Notes: a model not told the origin generated them from the letters alone. A DNA stretch of 64,000 nucleotides from Bacteroides sp. (GCA_014802265.1 JAAVCP010000071.1:62001-126000), one strand, 5' to 3'; positions 28,110 through 37,438 are shown, counted from the first letter of the stretch. Numbers and translations: made by a program.

Positions 28110-28913
28110 ATGAGTAATGTAATTGAAATAACCTCCCTTAATCATCCCGGCATAGAGATTTTTGCCACCCTCACGGAAGCTCAGCTACGCAACCGTATAG
28201 ACCCGCAAAAAGGGATTTTCATAGCAGAAAGCCCAAAGGTGATAAACACCGCTCTCTCAGCCGGACATGAGCCGCTCGCTATTCTGTGCGAGCGCAGACA
28301 TATAACCGGCGATGCGGCAGACATTATTTCCCAATGTGGCAATATTCCGGTTTATACCGGTGAACGCGAGTTATTGTCAGCATTAACCGGTTATACGCTA
28401 ACCCGTGGAGTGCTGTGCGCTATGCGAAGACCCATGCCACCTGCCGTCAGCGAAATTTGCAGAAACGCAAGGCGTATTGCGGTGATAGACGGAGTGACCG
28501 ACACGACAAACATAGGTGCCATTTTCCGTTCTGCCGCAGCTTTGGGAATTGATGCAGTATTACTGACCCCCACCTCTTGTGATCCACTTAACCGCCGTGC
28601 CATAAGGGTATCAATGGGTAGCGTGTTTCTTGTGCCTTGGACATGGCTTGATAGCCCAATCTCCTCTCTCAAAGATGACGGCTTCACAACTGTGGCGCTT
28701 GCATTGACTGACGATTCAATCTCCATTGATAATCCTGAGCTATGCAGCCGGCAGAAACTTGCCATCATACTTGGCACAGAGGGCGACGGTCTGGCAAAGG
28801 AAGTAATTGCGGATGCCGACCTCACAGCTAAAATACCAATGGCACATGGCGTTGACTCCCTAAATGTGGCAGCTGCCTCTGCGGTGGCTTTCTGGCAATT
28901 ACGCATTAGGTAA
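28110..28913 (+). CDS. SpoU/TrmH family RNA 2'-O-methyltransferase
   Basis: 267 residues. An N-terminal substrate-binding domain (about 1-105) precedes the knotted SPOUT domain with motif 1 NIGAIFRSAAALG, motif 2 LAIILGTEGDGL and motif 3 IPMAHGVDSLNVAAASAVAF. It methylates a ribose in rRNA or tRNA; the target cannot be told from sequence. It lies 22 bases before the nonulosonic-acid genes and could share their transcript. Confidence 0.88.
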   Translation: MSNVIEITSLNHPGIEIFATLTEAQLRNRIDPQKGIFIAESPKVINTALSAGHEPLAILCERRHITGDAADIISQCGNIPVYTGERELLSALTGYTLTRGVLCAMRRPMPPAVSEICRNARRIAVIDGVTDTTNIGAIFRSAAALGIDAVLLTPTSCDPLNRRAIRVSMGSVFLVPWTWLDSPISSLKDDGFTTVALALTDDSISIDNPELCSRQKLAIILGTEGDGLAKEVIADADLTAKIPMAHGVDSLNVAAASAVAFWQLRIR

Positions 28914-28935
28914 ATAAAATTCATAAACCCTGATA

Positions 28936-29577
28936 ATGGACAAAATTGATAAAATAATATTTGCCGGAGGTGGAGGGCATGCCCTCTCTCTGTTGGAGTC
29001 TCTCCCATCTGATGACTGTGTGGAGGGATACCTCGCACCGTCACCGACCCCCTCCATGCCGGTTGCTTATTTAGGAGATGATGTGACCGCCCCGGAATTA
29101 ATCCGCTCCCGCTTCCTCTTTCATATAGCTTTCGTATATGCCGGTCTCCCCTTGATGAATAAACGCCGTTCACTAATCTCGCTTTATGAAAATTACGGTG
29201 CGGAATTTGCTTCCGTGATTGCCAAATCTGCCATTGTGACCCGCCACTCCAAAATAGGGAAAGGGGTGGCAATACTTAACGGAGCAATAGTCAATAGAGC
29301 TTCTATTGGAGATTTCTGCATCATTAATTCAGGAGCTATTGTCGAGCATGACTGCCAATTGGACAGCAACACGTTTATAGGTCCCGGCTGTGTAATCGGT
29401 GGTGGGACTGTCATCGGGAAAAACTGCTTCATAGGACTTGGCTCCAAAATTAAAAACGGTATAACCATCGCAGATGATGTGACCGTGGGAATGGGTGCTG
29501 TCGTAACCCGAAATCTTTTAAAACCAGGAATTTATCACGGTTCACCCCTGCGTTGTTTCAATCTTTCAAATAAATAA
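28936..29577 (+). CDS. neuD: NeuD-like sugar acetyltransferase
   Basis: 213 residues. An N-terminal Rossmann-like nucleotide domain (IIFAGGGGHALSLLESL) precedes a left-handed beta-helix of hexapeptide repeats (about 95-195, e.g. IGKGVAILNGAIVNRASIG) and a HGSPLR ending. Such proteins O- or N-acetylate nonulosonic acids or their precursors. The family also includes PglD-type enzymes that acetylate UDP-amino sugars, so the substrate is not fixed. It begins the neuD-neuB-neuC run. Confidence 0.75.
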   Translation: MDKIDKIIFAGGGGHALSLLESLPSDDCVEGYLAPSPTPSMPVAYLGDDVTAPELIRSRFLFHIAFVYAGLPLMNKRRSLISLYENYGAEFASVIAKSAIVTRHSKIGKGVAILNGAIVNRASIGDFCIINSGAIVEHDCQLDSNTFIGPGCVIGGGTVIGKNCFIGLGSKIKNGITIADDVTVGMGAVVTRNLLKPGIYHGSPLRCFNLSNK

Positions 29578-29583
29578 TATATC

Positions 29584-30582
29584 ATGAAACCTATAATCAT
29601 TGCTGAAGGGGGAGTAAATCATAACGGCTCCCTGGCGACAGCATTAAAACTTGTTGACACAGCTGCCCGTGCCGGAGCTGACTACGTAAAATTCCAGACC
29701 TTCAAGTCTGATAAACTCGTTACCGACAAGGGAAAGACAGCCGATTATCAGAAAGCAAATACTAATACGGAATCGCAGATTGATATGCTGCGTCGTCTGG
29801 AACTCCCCTACGATTCTTTCAAAATAATTGCTGATCACTGTAAGGAAAAAGGGATAGGATTCCTTTCCACACCCTTTGACATGGAAAGCATTGATTTCCT
29901 GTCATCGCTTCAAATGGATTATTTCAAGATACCATCGGGGGAAATTACAAATCTCCCTTACCTTAGAAAAATAGCAAGTATGAAAGTGCCCGTAATTATT
30001 TCAACGGGCATGTCAACTTTAGCAGATGTTGAGAATGCCCTTCAGGTAATGTACGACGGTGGAATGTCACGTTATGACATTACTCTTCTTCACTGCAATA
30101 CCCAATACCCCACCCACTTTTCCGATGTCAATCTACGGGCAATGATAACCCTGCGCGACGCTTTCGGAGTGAATGTGGGCTATTCTGACCATACTCCAGG
30201 CATTGTGGTGCCTGTTGCGGCTGTGGCACTCGGGGCAACCGTAATTGAAAAACACTTTACCCTTGACAAGAGTATGGACGGTCCCGACCATATTGCCTCT
30301 CTAAGCCCGGATGAACTGGAAGACATGGTCAGGGGGGTGCGTCATGTGTCAATGGCTCTCGGCTCACCTATAAAGAGAGTGACCTATTCAGAAAAAAAGA
30401 ACATAACCGCTGCCAGAAAGAGCATCGTGGCAGCTAAGAAGATAAAAAAAGGTGAGATATTCTCGGAAGAAAATATCACTGTAAAACGTCCCGGCAATGG
30501 CTTATCGCCCATGCTATGGGATATGGTTATCGGACATGCCGCTACAAAATCCTACCTCCCTGACGAACCGATTGAACTCTGA
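29584..30582 (+). CDS. neuB: N-acetylneuraminate (nonulosonate) synthase NeuB
   Basis: 332 residues. A TIM barrel begins with PIIIAEGGVNHNGSLATAL and contains DYVKFQTF, and HCNTQYPT, followed by a C-terminal SAF/antifreeze-like domain from about residue 275 (KKIKKGEIFSEENITVKRPG). It condenses N-acetylmannosamine, or a di-N-acetylated relative, with phosphoenolpyruvate. Sialic and legionaminic acid synthases look alike at this level. It lies 6 bases after neuD and 7 before neuC. Confidence 0.93.
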   Translation: MKPIIIAEGGVNHNGSLATALKLVDTAARAGADYVKFQTFKSDKLVTDKGKTADYQKANTNTESQIDMLRRLELPYDSFKIIADHCKEKGIGFLSTPFDMESIDFLSSLQMDYFKIPSGEITNLPYLRKIASMKVPVIISTGMSTLADVENALQVMYDGGMSRYDITLLHCNTQYPTHFSDVNLRAMITLRDAFGVNVGYSDHTPGIVVPVAAVALGATVIEKHFTLDKSMDGPDHIASLSPDELEDMVRGVRHVSMALGSPIKRVTYSEKKNITAARKSIVAAKKIKKGEIFSEENITVKRPGNGLSPMLWDMVIGHAATKSYLPDEPIEL

Positions 30583-30589
30583 CTAAGGA

Positions 30590-31726
30590 ATGAAAAAAAT
30601 ATGTTTCGTCACCGGCACCCGCGCTGATTACGGGATTATGTCGCGACTTATGAAGCGTTTGAGAGAATCACATGGCACACAGTTGCAAATTATTGCCACT
30701 AACATGCACCTCTCTCCGGAATATGGCATGACCGTAAATGAAATTGAGGCAGATGGATTCCACGTTGATTGTCGCGTTGATTCCCTTCTCTCAGGTGATT
30801 CTCCGGCAGCCACAGTAAAGTCGATGGGGCTGACTCAGATTGGCATGGCTGATGCTTTCACGCAGCTTCAACCGGACTTAGTGGTCATTTTGGGTGATCG
30901 TTACGAAATGCTTGCTGCCGCCTCATCGGCATTGATATTCCGTATACCAATAGCACACCTCTATGGGGGTGAGACCACCGAAGGAGCGTATGACGACAGC
31001 ATACGCCATGCCATCACTCAACTCTCCGACTATCACTTCACCTCTACCCCACAATATGCAGAGAGAATCATATCAATGGGTAAGGATTCTTCCCGTGTGT
31101 TCTGGGTAGGGTCATTAGGGGTTGACAATATCCGCTCCAGTCCAAGCATGACGCTTGATGAGTTGGAAAAATCATTAGACTTCAAACTGGGTAATAAGTT
31201 TGTAGTAGCCACATTTCACCCTGTTACAACTATACCCGGCGAGGAAGAGAGGCAGACTTCGGCATTGCTTTCTGCCCTTGAGTCAATAATTGCCGAAGAT
31301 TGGAAGATTCTGTTTACTATGCCGAACTCAGACACCGGGGGTAAAAAAGTGGCTGCATTAATAAAGGATTGGAGTGAGCGTCATGCCGACAATGTGAAAG
31401 CCGTTCAGTCGCTCGGCAGGCTAAGATATTTCTCCGCTCTCAGCCATGCAGCTGCTGTGGTGGGAAATTCTTCAAGCGGACTGATAGAGGCACCAAGTTT
31501 CGGCATTCCCACTCTCAATATTGGCGACCGCCAGAAAGGACGCGCAAGAGGCACCTCCGTATTCGACGTGGCAGCAGAGAAAAATGATATTATAAGAGGA
31601 CTGCACACCGTGCTTTCTCCTGAATTCAGAATGCTTGCAGCAGATAGCGACAATCCCTATGCTAAAACTGACACCCTTCAAGAGATTTACTCCATTCTTG
31701 TCAATGTGGTAAAAAACAGCAAATAA
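30590..31726 (+). CDS. neuC: Hydrolysing UDP-sugar 2-epimerase NeuC
   Basis: 378 residues, GT-B-like epimerase fold. The N terminus VTGTRADYGIMSRLMKRL is typical of hydrolysing epimerases; HLYGGETTEGAYDDSIRHAI and GNSSSGLIEAPSFGIPTLNI are the later signatures. It converts UDP-GlcNAc to ManNAc and UDP, or the di-acetylated analogue in a legionaminic pathway (LegG). With neuB it supplies the sugar for capsule or glycoprotein decoration. neuA (CMP transfer) is missing from the locus. Confidence 0.92.
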   Translation: MKKICFVTGTRADYGIMSRLMKRLRESHGTQLQIIATNMHLSPEYGMTVNEIEADGFHVDCRVDSLLSGDSPAATVKSMGLTQIGMADAFTQLQPDLVVILGDRYEMLAAASSALIFRIPIAHLYGGETTEGAYDDSIRHAITQLSDYHFTSTPQYAERIISMGKDSSRVFWVGSLGVDNIRSSPSMTLDELEKSLDFKLGNKFVVATFHPVTTIPGEEERQTSALLSALESIIAEDWKILFTMPNSDTGGKKVAALIKDWSERHADNVKAVQSLGRLRYFSALSHAAAVVGNSSSGLIEAPSFGIPTLNIGDRQKGRARGTSVFDVAAEKNDIIRGLHTVLSPEFRMLAADSDNPYAKTDTLQEIYSILVNVVKNSK

Positions 31727-31813
31727 ACTTAACTTTTGTCAAACTATATGTAGAAGTTTGTTGTTATGTTATAAGACAATAGCAGGAATATTAATCTATA
31801 ATTCAATATATTT

Positions 31814-32857
31814 ATGAAAAAATTTACCTCCATCGTAGCAGCTTCTGCTTTAGCATTTGCAGCTCTCCACTCTACCGACACAGAGGCTTGTACCCGAGTA
31901 GTGTATCACGGTCAGGATTCCACTTTCGTAATCGGACGTTCCCTTGATTGGAAAACTCCCATCCCCACAAACCTTTATGTTTATCCGGCAGGTATGGAGA
32001 AAGTTGGTTCTGATGCACCCGGTGCGATCAAATGGACCTCCAAATACGGAGCTGTATATGCCGTGGGATATGATGCCGGAATCACGGAGGGCATGAATGA
32101 GAAAGGGCTTATCATAAACGGACTTTTCTGCAAGGGAACAGTCTATGACAATGAAGACACCCGTAATCTTCCTCCTATGTCATTGGCAATGTTTGTAGGC
32201 TGGCTGCTGGATATGAATGCCACCACCGATGAGGTAATTGAAGTTCTCAGCAAGCATGATTTCTCACTCAGTGGTGCCACTTTCGACGGTGGAACAGTTT
32301 CTGCCCTTCACTGGGGCATCACAGATGCTTCGGGAAAGACAGCTATCCTTGAATTTGACCACGGCGACGTGAAGATATATGATTCGGGCGACATCTGGGC
32401 AATGACTAACGACCCGCAATGGCCCGACATGGAAGCCATCATAGCTTATTGGAATAAAATTGGTGGCGTACACATGCTGCCTGGTACCGTCAGCAGTCCT
32501 GACCGCTGCACACGTGCAAATTTCTTTGCCCACCATGTTGAGTCAGTATCTGACCCGTCACTGGCAGTAAGCATCGCACGCAGCATTCTGGTCAATTCAT
32601 GCGTGCCTTATACCTATCTCATAGAAGGTGAGCCTAACGTGTCGTCAACCCAATGGCGTTCTTTTGCCGACATAAAGAATCGCCGCTACTACTTCGATAT
32701 CGTCACCAACATGGGTTACTATTATGTTGATCTCACTAAATGCGACCTACGCAAGGGAGCTCACGTGATGAAACTCGACACAGCTAAAGAAACCATGCTC
32801 ATCGGAGAAGCTAACCATGCATTGAAAAAATCCGCACCCTTCACCCCCAGCTACTAA
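31814..32857 (+). CDS. Choloylglycine hydrolase family enzyme (bile salt hydrolase or penicillin V acylase type), exported
   Basis: 347 residues. A signal peptide of about 25 residues ends in TEA, exposing Cys26 as the new N-terminal nucleophile (CTRVVYHG), as in Ntn hydrolases. Other active-site pieces are present: GRSLDW, MTNDPQW and PDRCTRA. The exported form is typical of Bacteroidetes members. Possible substrates are conjugated bile acids, N-acyl amides or acyl-homoserine lactones; sequence alone does not decide. It is likely its own transcript, ending at the hairpin at 32901. Confidence 0.85.
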   Translation: MKKFTSIVAASALAFAALHSTDTEACTRVVYHGQDSTFVIGRSLDWKTPIPTNLYVYPAGMEKVGSDAPGAIKWTSKYGAVYAVGYDAGITEGMNEKGLIINGLFCKGTVYDNEDTRNLPPMSLAMFVGWLLDMNATTDEVIEVLSKHDFSLSGATFDGGTVSALHWGITDASGKTAILEFDHGDVKIYDSGDIWAMTNDPQWPDMEAIIAYWNKIGGVHMLPGTVSSPDRCTRANFFAHHVESVSDPSLAVSIARSILVNSCVPYTYLIEGEPNVSSTQWRSFADIKNRRYYFDIVTNMGYYYVDLTKCDLRKGAHVMKLDTAKETMLIGEANHALKKSAPFTPSY

Positions 32858-32900
32858 GCCAAATCCCAATTACAGATTGGATTATAAATACTTTTAAATA

Positions 32901-32933
32901 GGGTGTATCAAAATTCGGAATTTTGATGCACCC
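32901..32933 (+). terminator. Hairpin terminator, member of a recurring family
   Basis: 15-base arms (32901-32915 and 32919-32933) with one wobble pair and loop CGG, 43 bases after the hydrolase stop. The arm GGGTGTATCAAAATT recurs at 53554 and, altered, at 34930. Confidence 0.75.
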
Positions 32934-32940
32934 TCTCCTT

Positions 32941-33020
32941 TTATCATAATCTTCTGTATATCGCCAGCTTGTATTACAGTTCCCTCTTGCGTTCTGTGAG
33001 TGAGCCCACGGGCTCACTTA
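32941..33020 (+). repeat. Repeat A, inverted partner of the repeat at 34841-34918
   Basis: About 80 bases that match the reverse complement of 34841-34918, with about five mismatches in the first 60 positions. It ends in a palindrome (about GTGAGCCC / GGGCTCAC). Nothing is seen in 33021-33286, which is non-coding on both strands. Confidence 0.7.
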
Positions 33021-33286
33021 ATTTTTTGATAGTAACTATCCGAACAACTATATACTTATATAAGTAACCATTATCCTCCGGCTCTTGTCTACGAATATCC
33101 ACACATCACCGTTATTAGAGTCCCGATCTACCCCCGAGCTTCTCCGCATATCCTGTTTACCCCTATGCAGATGTCGCTCCGATACTGTGCCATCACTATG
33201 CGATTGTTCTCATTCAAATTAAACAGGGTGTTTTTGAACGCAAAGTTCGCACTCAAAAACATAACTAAAGGTCAGCTTTGTTCGGA

Positions 33287-33337
33287 TGTTGATATAAAAA
33301 GACTCCGGTGTTTGCCGGAGTCTTTTTTATATCAACA
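33287..33337 (-). terminator. Hairpin terminator of the type IX cargo gene
   Basis: About 22-base arms (33287-33308, 33315-33337) with a 6-base loop and one bulged base, just after the cargo gene stop on the minus strand. Confidence 0.75.
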
Positions 33338-33349
33338 TGTCAATAACGA

Positions 33350-34666
33350 TCAACGAACAATGAGCTTCTCAGTCTTAGTGCCCTGCTTCTTGATTACAAG
33401 CTGACCCTTTTCAGGATTAGCGATCTCTACACCCTGAAGATTGAAATACTTAACAGGAGCATTGGTATTGTCAACGATACCTTCTACACCGGCTTCGGGG
33501 AAGATAATTTTAGCCTCCATATTAAGAGTATTTCTGGACTCATCCATCCAACCGTAACCTGCATATGGTAACTCGTTAATACCAAAACATGCGCTGTTTA
33601 CCCATTTGCCTCCATTATTGATAGAAGGAAGTGTCAAAACGCCATCCTTTAATGTAGCAAATGGATACCCACTCTGTTCCATATAGGCTATGACAGTGCT
33701 TATAGGAGCACCCTCTGCAAAAATAAACATTCCCATAAAGTCAGTAGGATAAAGTTGATAGATACCCATCTCTGAATTACAGAAATTAGCAGGCACAGGA
33801 TATAAGTAAACATGATCAGGATCAGCTGCATTAAACTGAATGAAACCGGCTCTGTCTGCATATTCATTATAGTCAGCCAACGGTGTGCCTACACCATAAG
33901 GATTTATAATGCGATAGACATTCTCATCAGTTTCACTTTGCTGAAGCTCTACTTCATACAGATAATCGGGCTCACCCTGAGCACCGGTTGTGAAATTAGA
34001 CATAATCCAACCATCTTGCAGGGTTGCTGTGCCCATAGATTTCCAACCTACAGTGAGATCACTCTCAGGAGTATTGTTTTTCTGGAAAATAGGGCTTAAT
34101 GCACCAAACACCCAACCGTCAGTTTCTGAAGCCACTGCCACCATCATATCCTGCATGATAAAGCCTGATCCATTATATGTCACTTCAAGCTTATCGGCGT
34201 AGTCAAGCTCATCTGCATCATTAGCGGCAAATGTCCAAACCTCAAATTGGTAATCCAGAAAAGATACCGGGGTACCACGAGTAAAAACAATCTTGTCGCC
34301 GGAAACTGTTACCGGAACCTCAACCTGTAATTCAGTCCCGCTAAGAGAGAATGGGAAAGTAACTACGAATTCATCGTCACCTTTCTCCTCGAAGAAAGCC
34401 TCTCCGGCAAACTGATAAACATCCTGTGAATTAACAGCTGCAAGATAATCAAGATAGGTTACATTGTAGTCACCTTCAACCACAGATGAAGTGGCTGCTG
34501 ATTTAGCAACTTTCTTACCATTCTCATTAATCTTATTAAGAATGGTAGCCTTGTCGAATTTCTGCAACTTGATGCCGTCTGCCAACTTAATCGGAGACAA
34601 CTCTGCAGCCGTAGCGCCCAGTGCAACAGATGCCATAAGCGCAAGTGTGTAGAATTTTACTTTCAT
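33350..34666 (-). CDS. Type IX secreted surface protein of unknown function
   Basis: 438 residues. A signal peptide (MKVKFYTLALMASVALGATA) is followed by a predominantly beta, acidic and aromatic-rich passenger with no recognised domain. The last 40 residues are a type IX sorting domain: NAPVKYFNLQGVEIANPEKG, then QLVIKKQGTKTEKLIVR, very close to the ending of the C10 protease next door. PorU would remove this domain. The gene has its own promoter and terminator and lies between inverted repeats A and B. The function could be binding or adhesion; this is not visible in the sequence. Confidence 0.75.
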   Translation of the reverse strand: MKVKFYTLALMASVALGATAAELSPIKLADGIKLQKFDKATILNKINENGKKVAKSAATSSVVEGDYNVTYLDYLAAVNSQDVYQFAGEAFFEEKGDDEFVVTFPFSLSGTELQVEVPVTVSGDKIVFTRGTPVSFLDYQFEVWTFAANDADELDYADKLEVTYNGSGFIMQDMMVAVASETDGWVFGALSPIFQKNNTPESDLTVGWKSMGTATLQDGWIMSNFTTGAQGEPDYLYEVELQQSETDENVYRIINPYGVGTPLADYNEYADRAGFIQFNAADPDHVYLYPVPANFCNSEMGIYQLYPTDFMGMFIFAEGAPISTVIAYMEQSGYPFATLKDGVLTLPSINNGGKWVNSACFGINELPYAGYGWMDESRNTLNMEAKIIFPEAGVEGIVDNTNAPVKYFNLQGVEIANPEKGQLVIKKQGTKTEKLIVR

Positions 34667-34737
34667 TGTTAAATGTTTAGTTTGAATTATTGAAATCTTA
34701 TTAATCAGGGTTTGCTGTCAATGTTGCTTACCGACTG

Positions 34738-34745
34738 CAAAGTTA
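34738..34745 (-). promoter_or_regulatory. -7 element of the cargo gene promoter
   Basis: TAACTTTG on the minus strand, about 70 bases before the ATG at 34666. It lies inside the segment bounded by repeats A and B. Confidence 0.45.
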
Positions 34746-34840
34746 ATCAAACTTTAATAATAACCAAAATATATTATTAATTTTATTTAAAAATTTTTTA
34801 TTTTATAAAATGAGGTAAATGTCTCATATATCAAAAATGA

Positions 34841-34918
34841 AATGAACCCACGGCCTCACTCACAGAACGCAAGAGGGAACTATAATACAGGCAGGCGATA
34901 TAAGGAAGATTATGATAA
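34841..34918 (-). repeat. Repeat B, inverted copy of the repeat at 32941-33020
   Basis: On the minus strand it reads TTATCATAATCTTC and continues to a palindromic end, as repeat A does on the plus strand. Identity is highest over its first 60 bases. Including the adjacent hairpins, the related block is about 120 bases on each side of the cargo gene. Confidence 0.7.
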
Positions 34919-34925
34919 AAATAAT

Positions 34926-34966
34926 AGTAGTGTGCATCAAATTTCGGAAATTTGATGCACACTACT
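34926..34966 (-). terminator. Hairpin terminator of the C10 protease gene
   Basis: Perfect 19-base arms (34926-34944, 34948-34966) with a 3-base loop, 36 bases past the protease stop. The stem is a variant of the hairpin at 32901. Confidence 0.75.
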
Positions 34967-35002
34967 CATTTTATTTAATTCAATTATAAGGTGAAATCCT
35001 TA

Positions 35003-37438
35003 TTAATATACCACCTTCTCTATCTTATCACCCTGTCTCTTTATCAGCAAAGCACCCTTTTCAGGATTCTTAACTTTAATGCCCTGAAGGTTATAATAAA
35101 TTGCCGGAACATTGGTGTAATCCTCAATTTCCTCTACACCTGAACCTCCAATCAGTTTAAAATATAACACATCGGCATTCGGAACTTGCACCATACCTTT
35201 TGTGCCCTGATAGAACAAGTAGCCGGCATAAGTAGAATTCAATGAACCCACCGACATATTAATCGTTGTGCTTAGATCACAAGACTCACCCTCATTAAGA
35301 GGAACCAATGGTTCAAATATAGAACTCATCAGAGATGAACCGGAAGATGCTGCATTAAACACTGCAAGATATAGCGGATAGCCGAAGAAACCCTTGGTAT
35401 TTGTAAAGCTTAGATCAATTTCTATATTCTCAATATCGGTGATCTGATAAACCTGACTCATACCGGCACCCGGCACAATTGATTTGGAACTTTCCTCACC
35501 TACGATTTCAAATTTAGTGATGTCTAATGATGGAACAATATTGCTGACATACATATCAACTGTTTCAGTCAGGTCATAATATGTATTTGAACCCGGATCA
35601 TTCCATCTCAGTTCATAAGTCCTTCGAGATGTAGGAGCGGAAGCATTGGAAAGAGTTCTAAATTGTGTGGTGAACTCATAAACCAATGTCTCATTAGGCT
35701 GCAATGTCAAAACTACGCCATCACCCATAAGATTAAGTTGCCCGTTGAAAAAGAGCTGTGGATAAAATCCCTGTGTCATTTCCTTTTCACTGTCATTGGT
35801 AACAGTGATTTCGAATGTGGCATAACTACCAAAATAAAGCTCTGTCTTTAGTTCAGCCTTATCAAGTTTAACCACAGGGGTCGGCAGATCTTCAACTTCA
35901 AGATTATCTCCTGTCTTGGTCACATAAATATAATTATATGCCTCTGCCTCAGTGAGCACCGGGATCCAGGTATCTGAATTGGAATTCTTTGTAGATATTA
36001 CCACTTTATATTTTCCATCAGGCAGATCGGTGGGGAAATCACATGAGAACTGACCATTGATGCCACTGTAAGATATGGAAAGATAATCTCCTGATCTCCT
36101 ATAATCCGGAGCAGCCACTCTCGCACTCTTATTAAGTATGTACTGAGTTTCTGCCTTACCATCTACGGATTCAATAGCCACACCAATTGCAAGATTAACA
36201 TCACGCACATTGGTATTTACCCACTGGCTTGTCATGCCGTCACGTACAATCTTTAAAGTGAGTCGGTTATTCTTTACACTACCGGTAAGCTCACCAAACT
36301 GTGTGAGAGTTGGCTGATAGATCAGTTCTTCGGTAGGTTGTACGCCAGCAAGGATATCCTGACTATAGTTAAAGCCGCCACCGGCACCGCCACCAATACC
36401 GATTGCACCGGGATTAAGAGAGTCAAGAATAAAATAACCGTCAGACATACCGCCCCAGCCCCAATTGAAATGGTAGAAGCCATCTCCACTGTAGCCATCA
36501 CAGACAAACTCATGGCCACCTGATGTTGACTGTGCTCCATAAAGTATGGGACGCCCATTCGACACTTCATTATACACCATATCATCCCACTGCGTAGCGG
36601 TGTAATAGTTACGCTGACAATACTGGATATTGGGATTATAAAGGAAATTATCTATCATTGCCTTGGCAGCAAGAAGACTGAAGGTACCCGACACGGAAGT
36701 GTTATATGCCATCTGTGAGGCGTAGCCGCATGCCTTCATCAGGTATGCCACGGCGTCAGCCTCCTCATCAGTATAAGTTTCGTTATAGGAATCCAGCATT
36801 TTATCCCACTGAAAATCCTCAGCACCCAACTGCATTGACTCGCTGCGACCTGTGGCAGGGTTAGTGATTACACCTGTACCCATGGCAGTCTCAGGATAGT
36901 TCCAATATTTCATTACCTGTGCCATGGCGGTTGCCACACAACCTGTAGGTGTCGCAACACTGCCTATCCTTGGAGTATAGAGATTAAATGGCTCACTCTG
37001 ATTCCAGATAGTCGACATCAAAGGTTTAACCGGTTCTCTTGAATCTTTTGCCGGTGCTTTATAAGCGGGAAGACCATGTTCTCTGGCATATTCCACCTGC
37101 CTTGAATATTCTGAGAGCCATGCCTTCATTTGAGGAGGCATATTGTCTACATCAAAATTACCTTTGTCAGCATAACCGAGCAACGGAGCTACGGCATCAT
37201 CCGCACTAAGCAACATATACCCTTCGGTTCCTTTGGTTCCAAAGACATACATTGCCGGCATGCCATTCTCTGACTGATAAGTAAATAGAAGATCCTTGTT
37301 AACCTGTATCATTCCTTTTACTTTTTGCCCGGTGTGTGAGGACATTCTCTGAAGCGCCTGTTCCGGGGTAACATATTCTGCGTTCATCCCAAAAGCAGCC
37401 GCAAGCAGGAAAGCTCCTAAATACAGTTTCTTTTGCAT
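35003..37438 (-). CDS. Type IX secreted C10 (streptopain-like) cysteine protease
   Basis: 811 residues. Signal peptide MQKKLYLGAFLLAAAFGMNA, then a Spi-type inhibitory propeptide (about 21-130), then the C10 catalytic domain with Cys167 in TPTGCVATAMAQVM, His309 in SGGHEFVCDGY, and the NWGWGG segment about 20 residues later. Beta-sandwich domains follow (about 370-730). The last 40 residues (NVPAIYYNLQGIKVKNPEKG then LLIKRQGDKIEKVVY) form a type IX sorting domain. It resembles interpain and streptopain-type proteases of oral and gut Bacteroidales that cut host proteins. It has its own promoter, and a terminator separates it from the SusCD operon. Confidence 0.9.
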   Translation of the reverse strand: MQKKLYLGAFLLAAAFGMNAEYVTPEQALQRMSSHTGQKVKGMIQVNKDLLFTYQSENGMPAMYVFGTKGTEGYMLLSADDAVAPLLGYADKGNFDVDNMPPQMKAWLSEYSRQVEYAREHGLPAYKAPAKDSREPVKPLMSTIWNQSEPFNLYTPRIGSVATPTGCVATAMAQVMKYWNYPETAMGTGVITNPATGRSESMQLGAEDFQWDKMLDSYNETYTDEEADAVAYLMKACGYASQMAYNTSVSGTFSLLAAKAMIDNFLYNPNIQYCQRNYYTATQWDDMVYNEVSNGRPILYGAQSTSGGHEFVCDGYSGDGFYHFNWGWGGMSDGYFILDSLNPGAIGIGGGAGGGFNYSQDILAGVQPTEELIYQPTLTQFGELTGSVKNNRLTLKIVRDGMTSQWVNTNVRDVNLAIGVAIESVDGKAETQYILNKSARVAAPDYRRSGDYLSISYSGINGQFSCDFPTDLPDGKYKVVISTKNSNSDTWIPVLTEAEAYNYIYVTKTGDNLEVEDLPTPVVKLDKAELKTELYFGSYATFEITVTNDSEKEMTQGFYPQLFFNGQLNLMGDGVVLTLQPNETLVYEFTTQFRTLSNASAPTSRRTYELRWNDPGSNTYYDLTETVDMYVSNIVPSLDITKFEIVGEESSKSIVPGAGMSQVYQITDIENIEIDLSFTNTKGFFGYPLYLAVFNAASSGSSLMSSIFEPLVPLNEGESCDLSTTINMSVGSLNSTYAGYLFYQGTKGMVQVPNADVLYFKLIGGSGVEEIEDYTNVPAIYYNLQGIKVKNPEKGALLIKRQGDKIEKVVY

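Noticed and set aside
28391-29272. 293-residue minus-strand frame
   Set aside because: Lies across the SpoU-type methylase and neuD, both well supported on the other strand; low-complexity composition.
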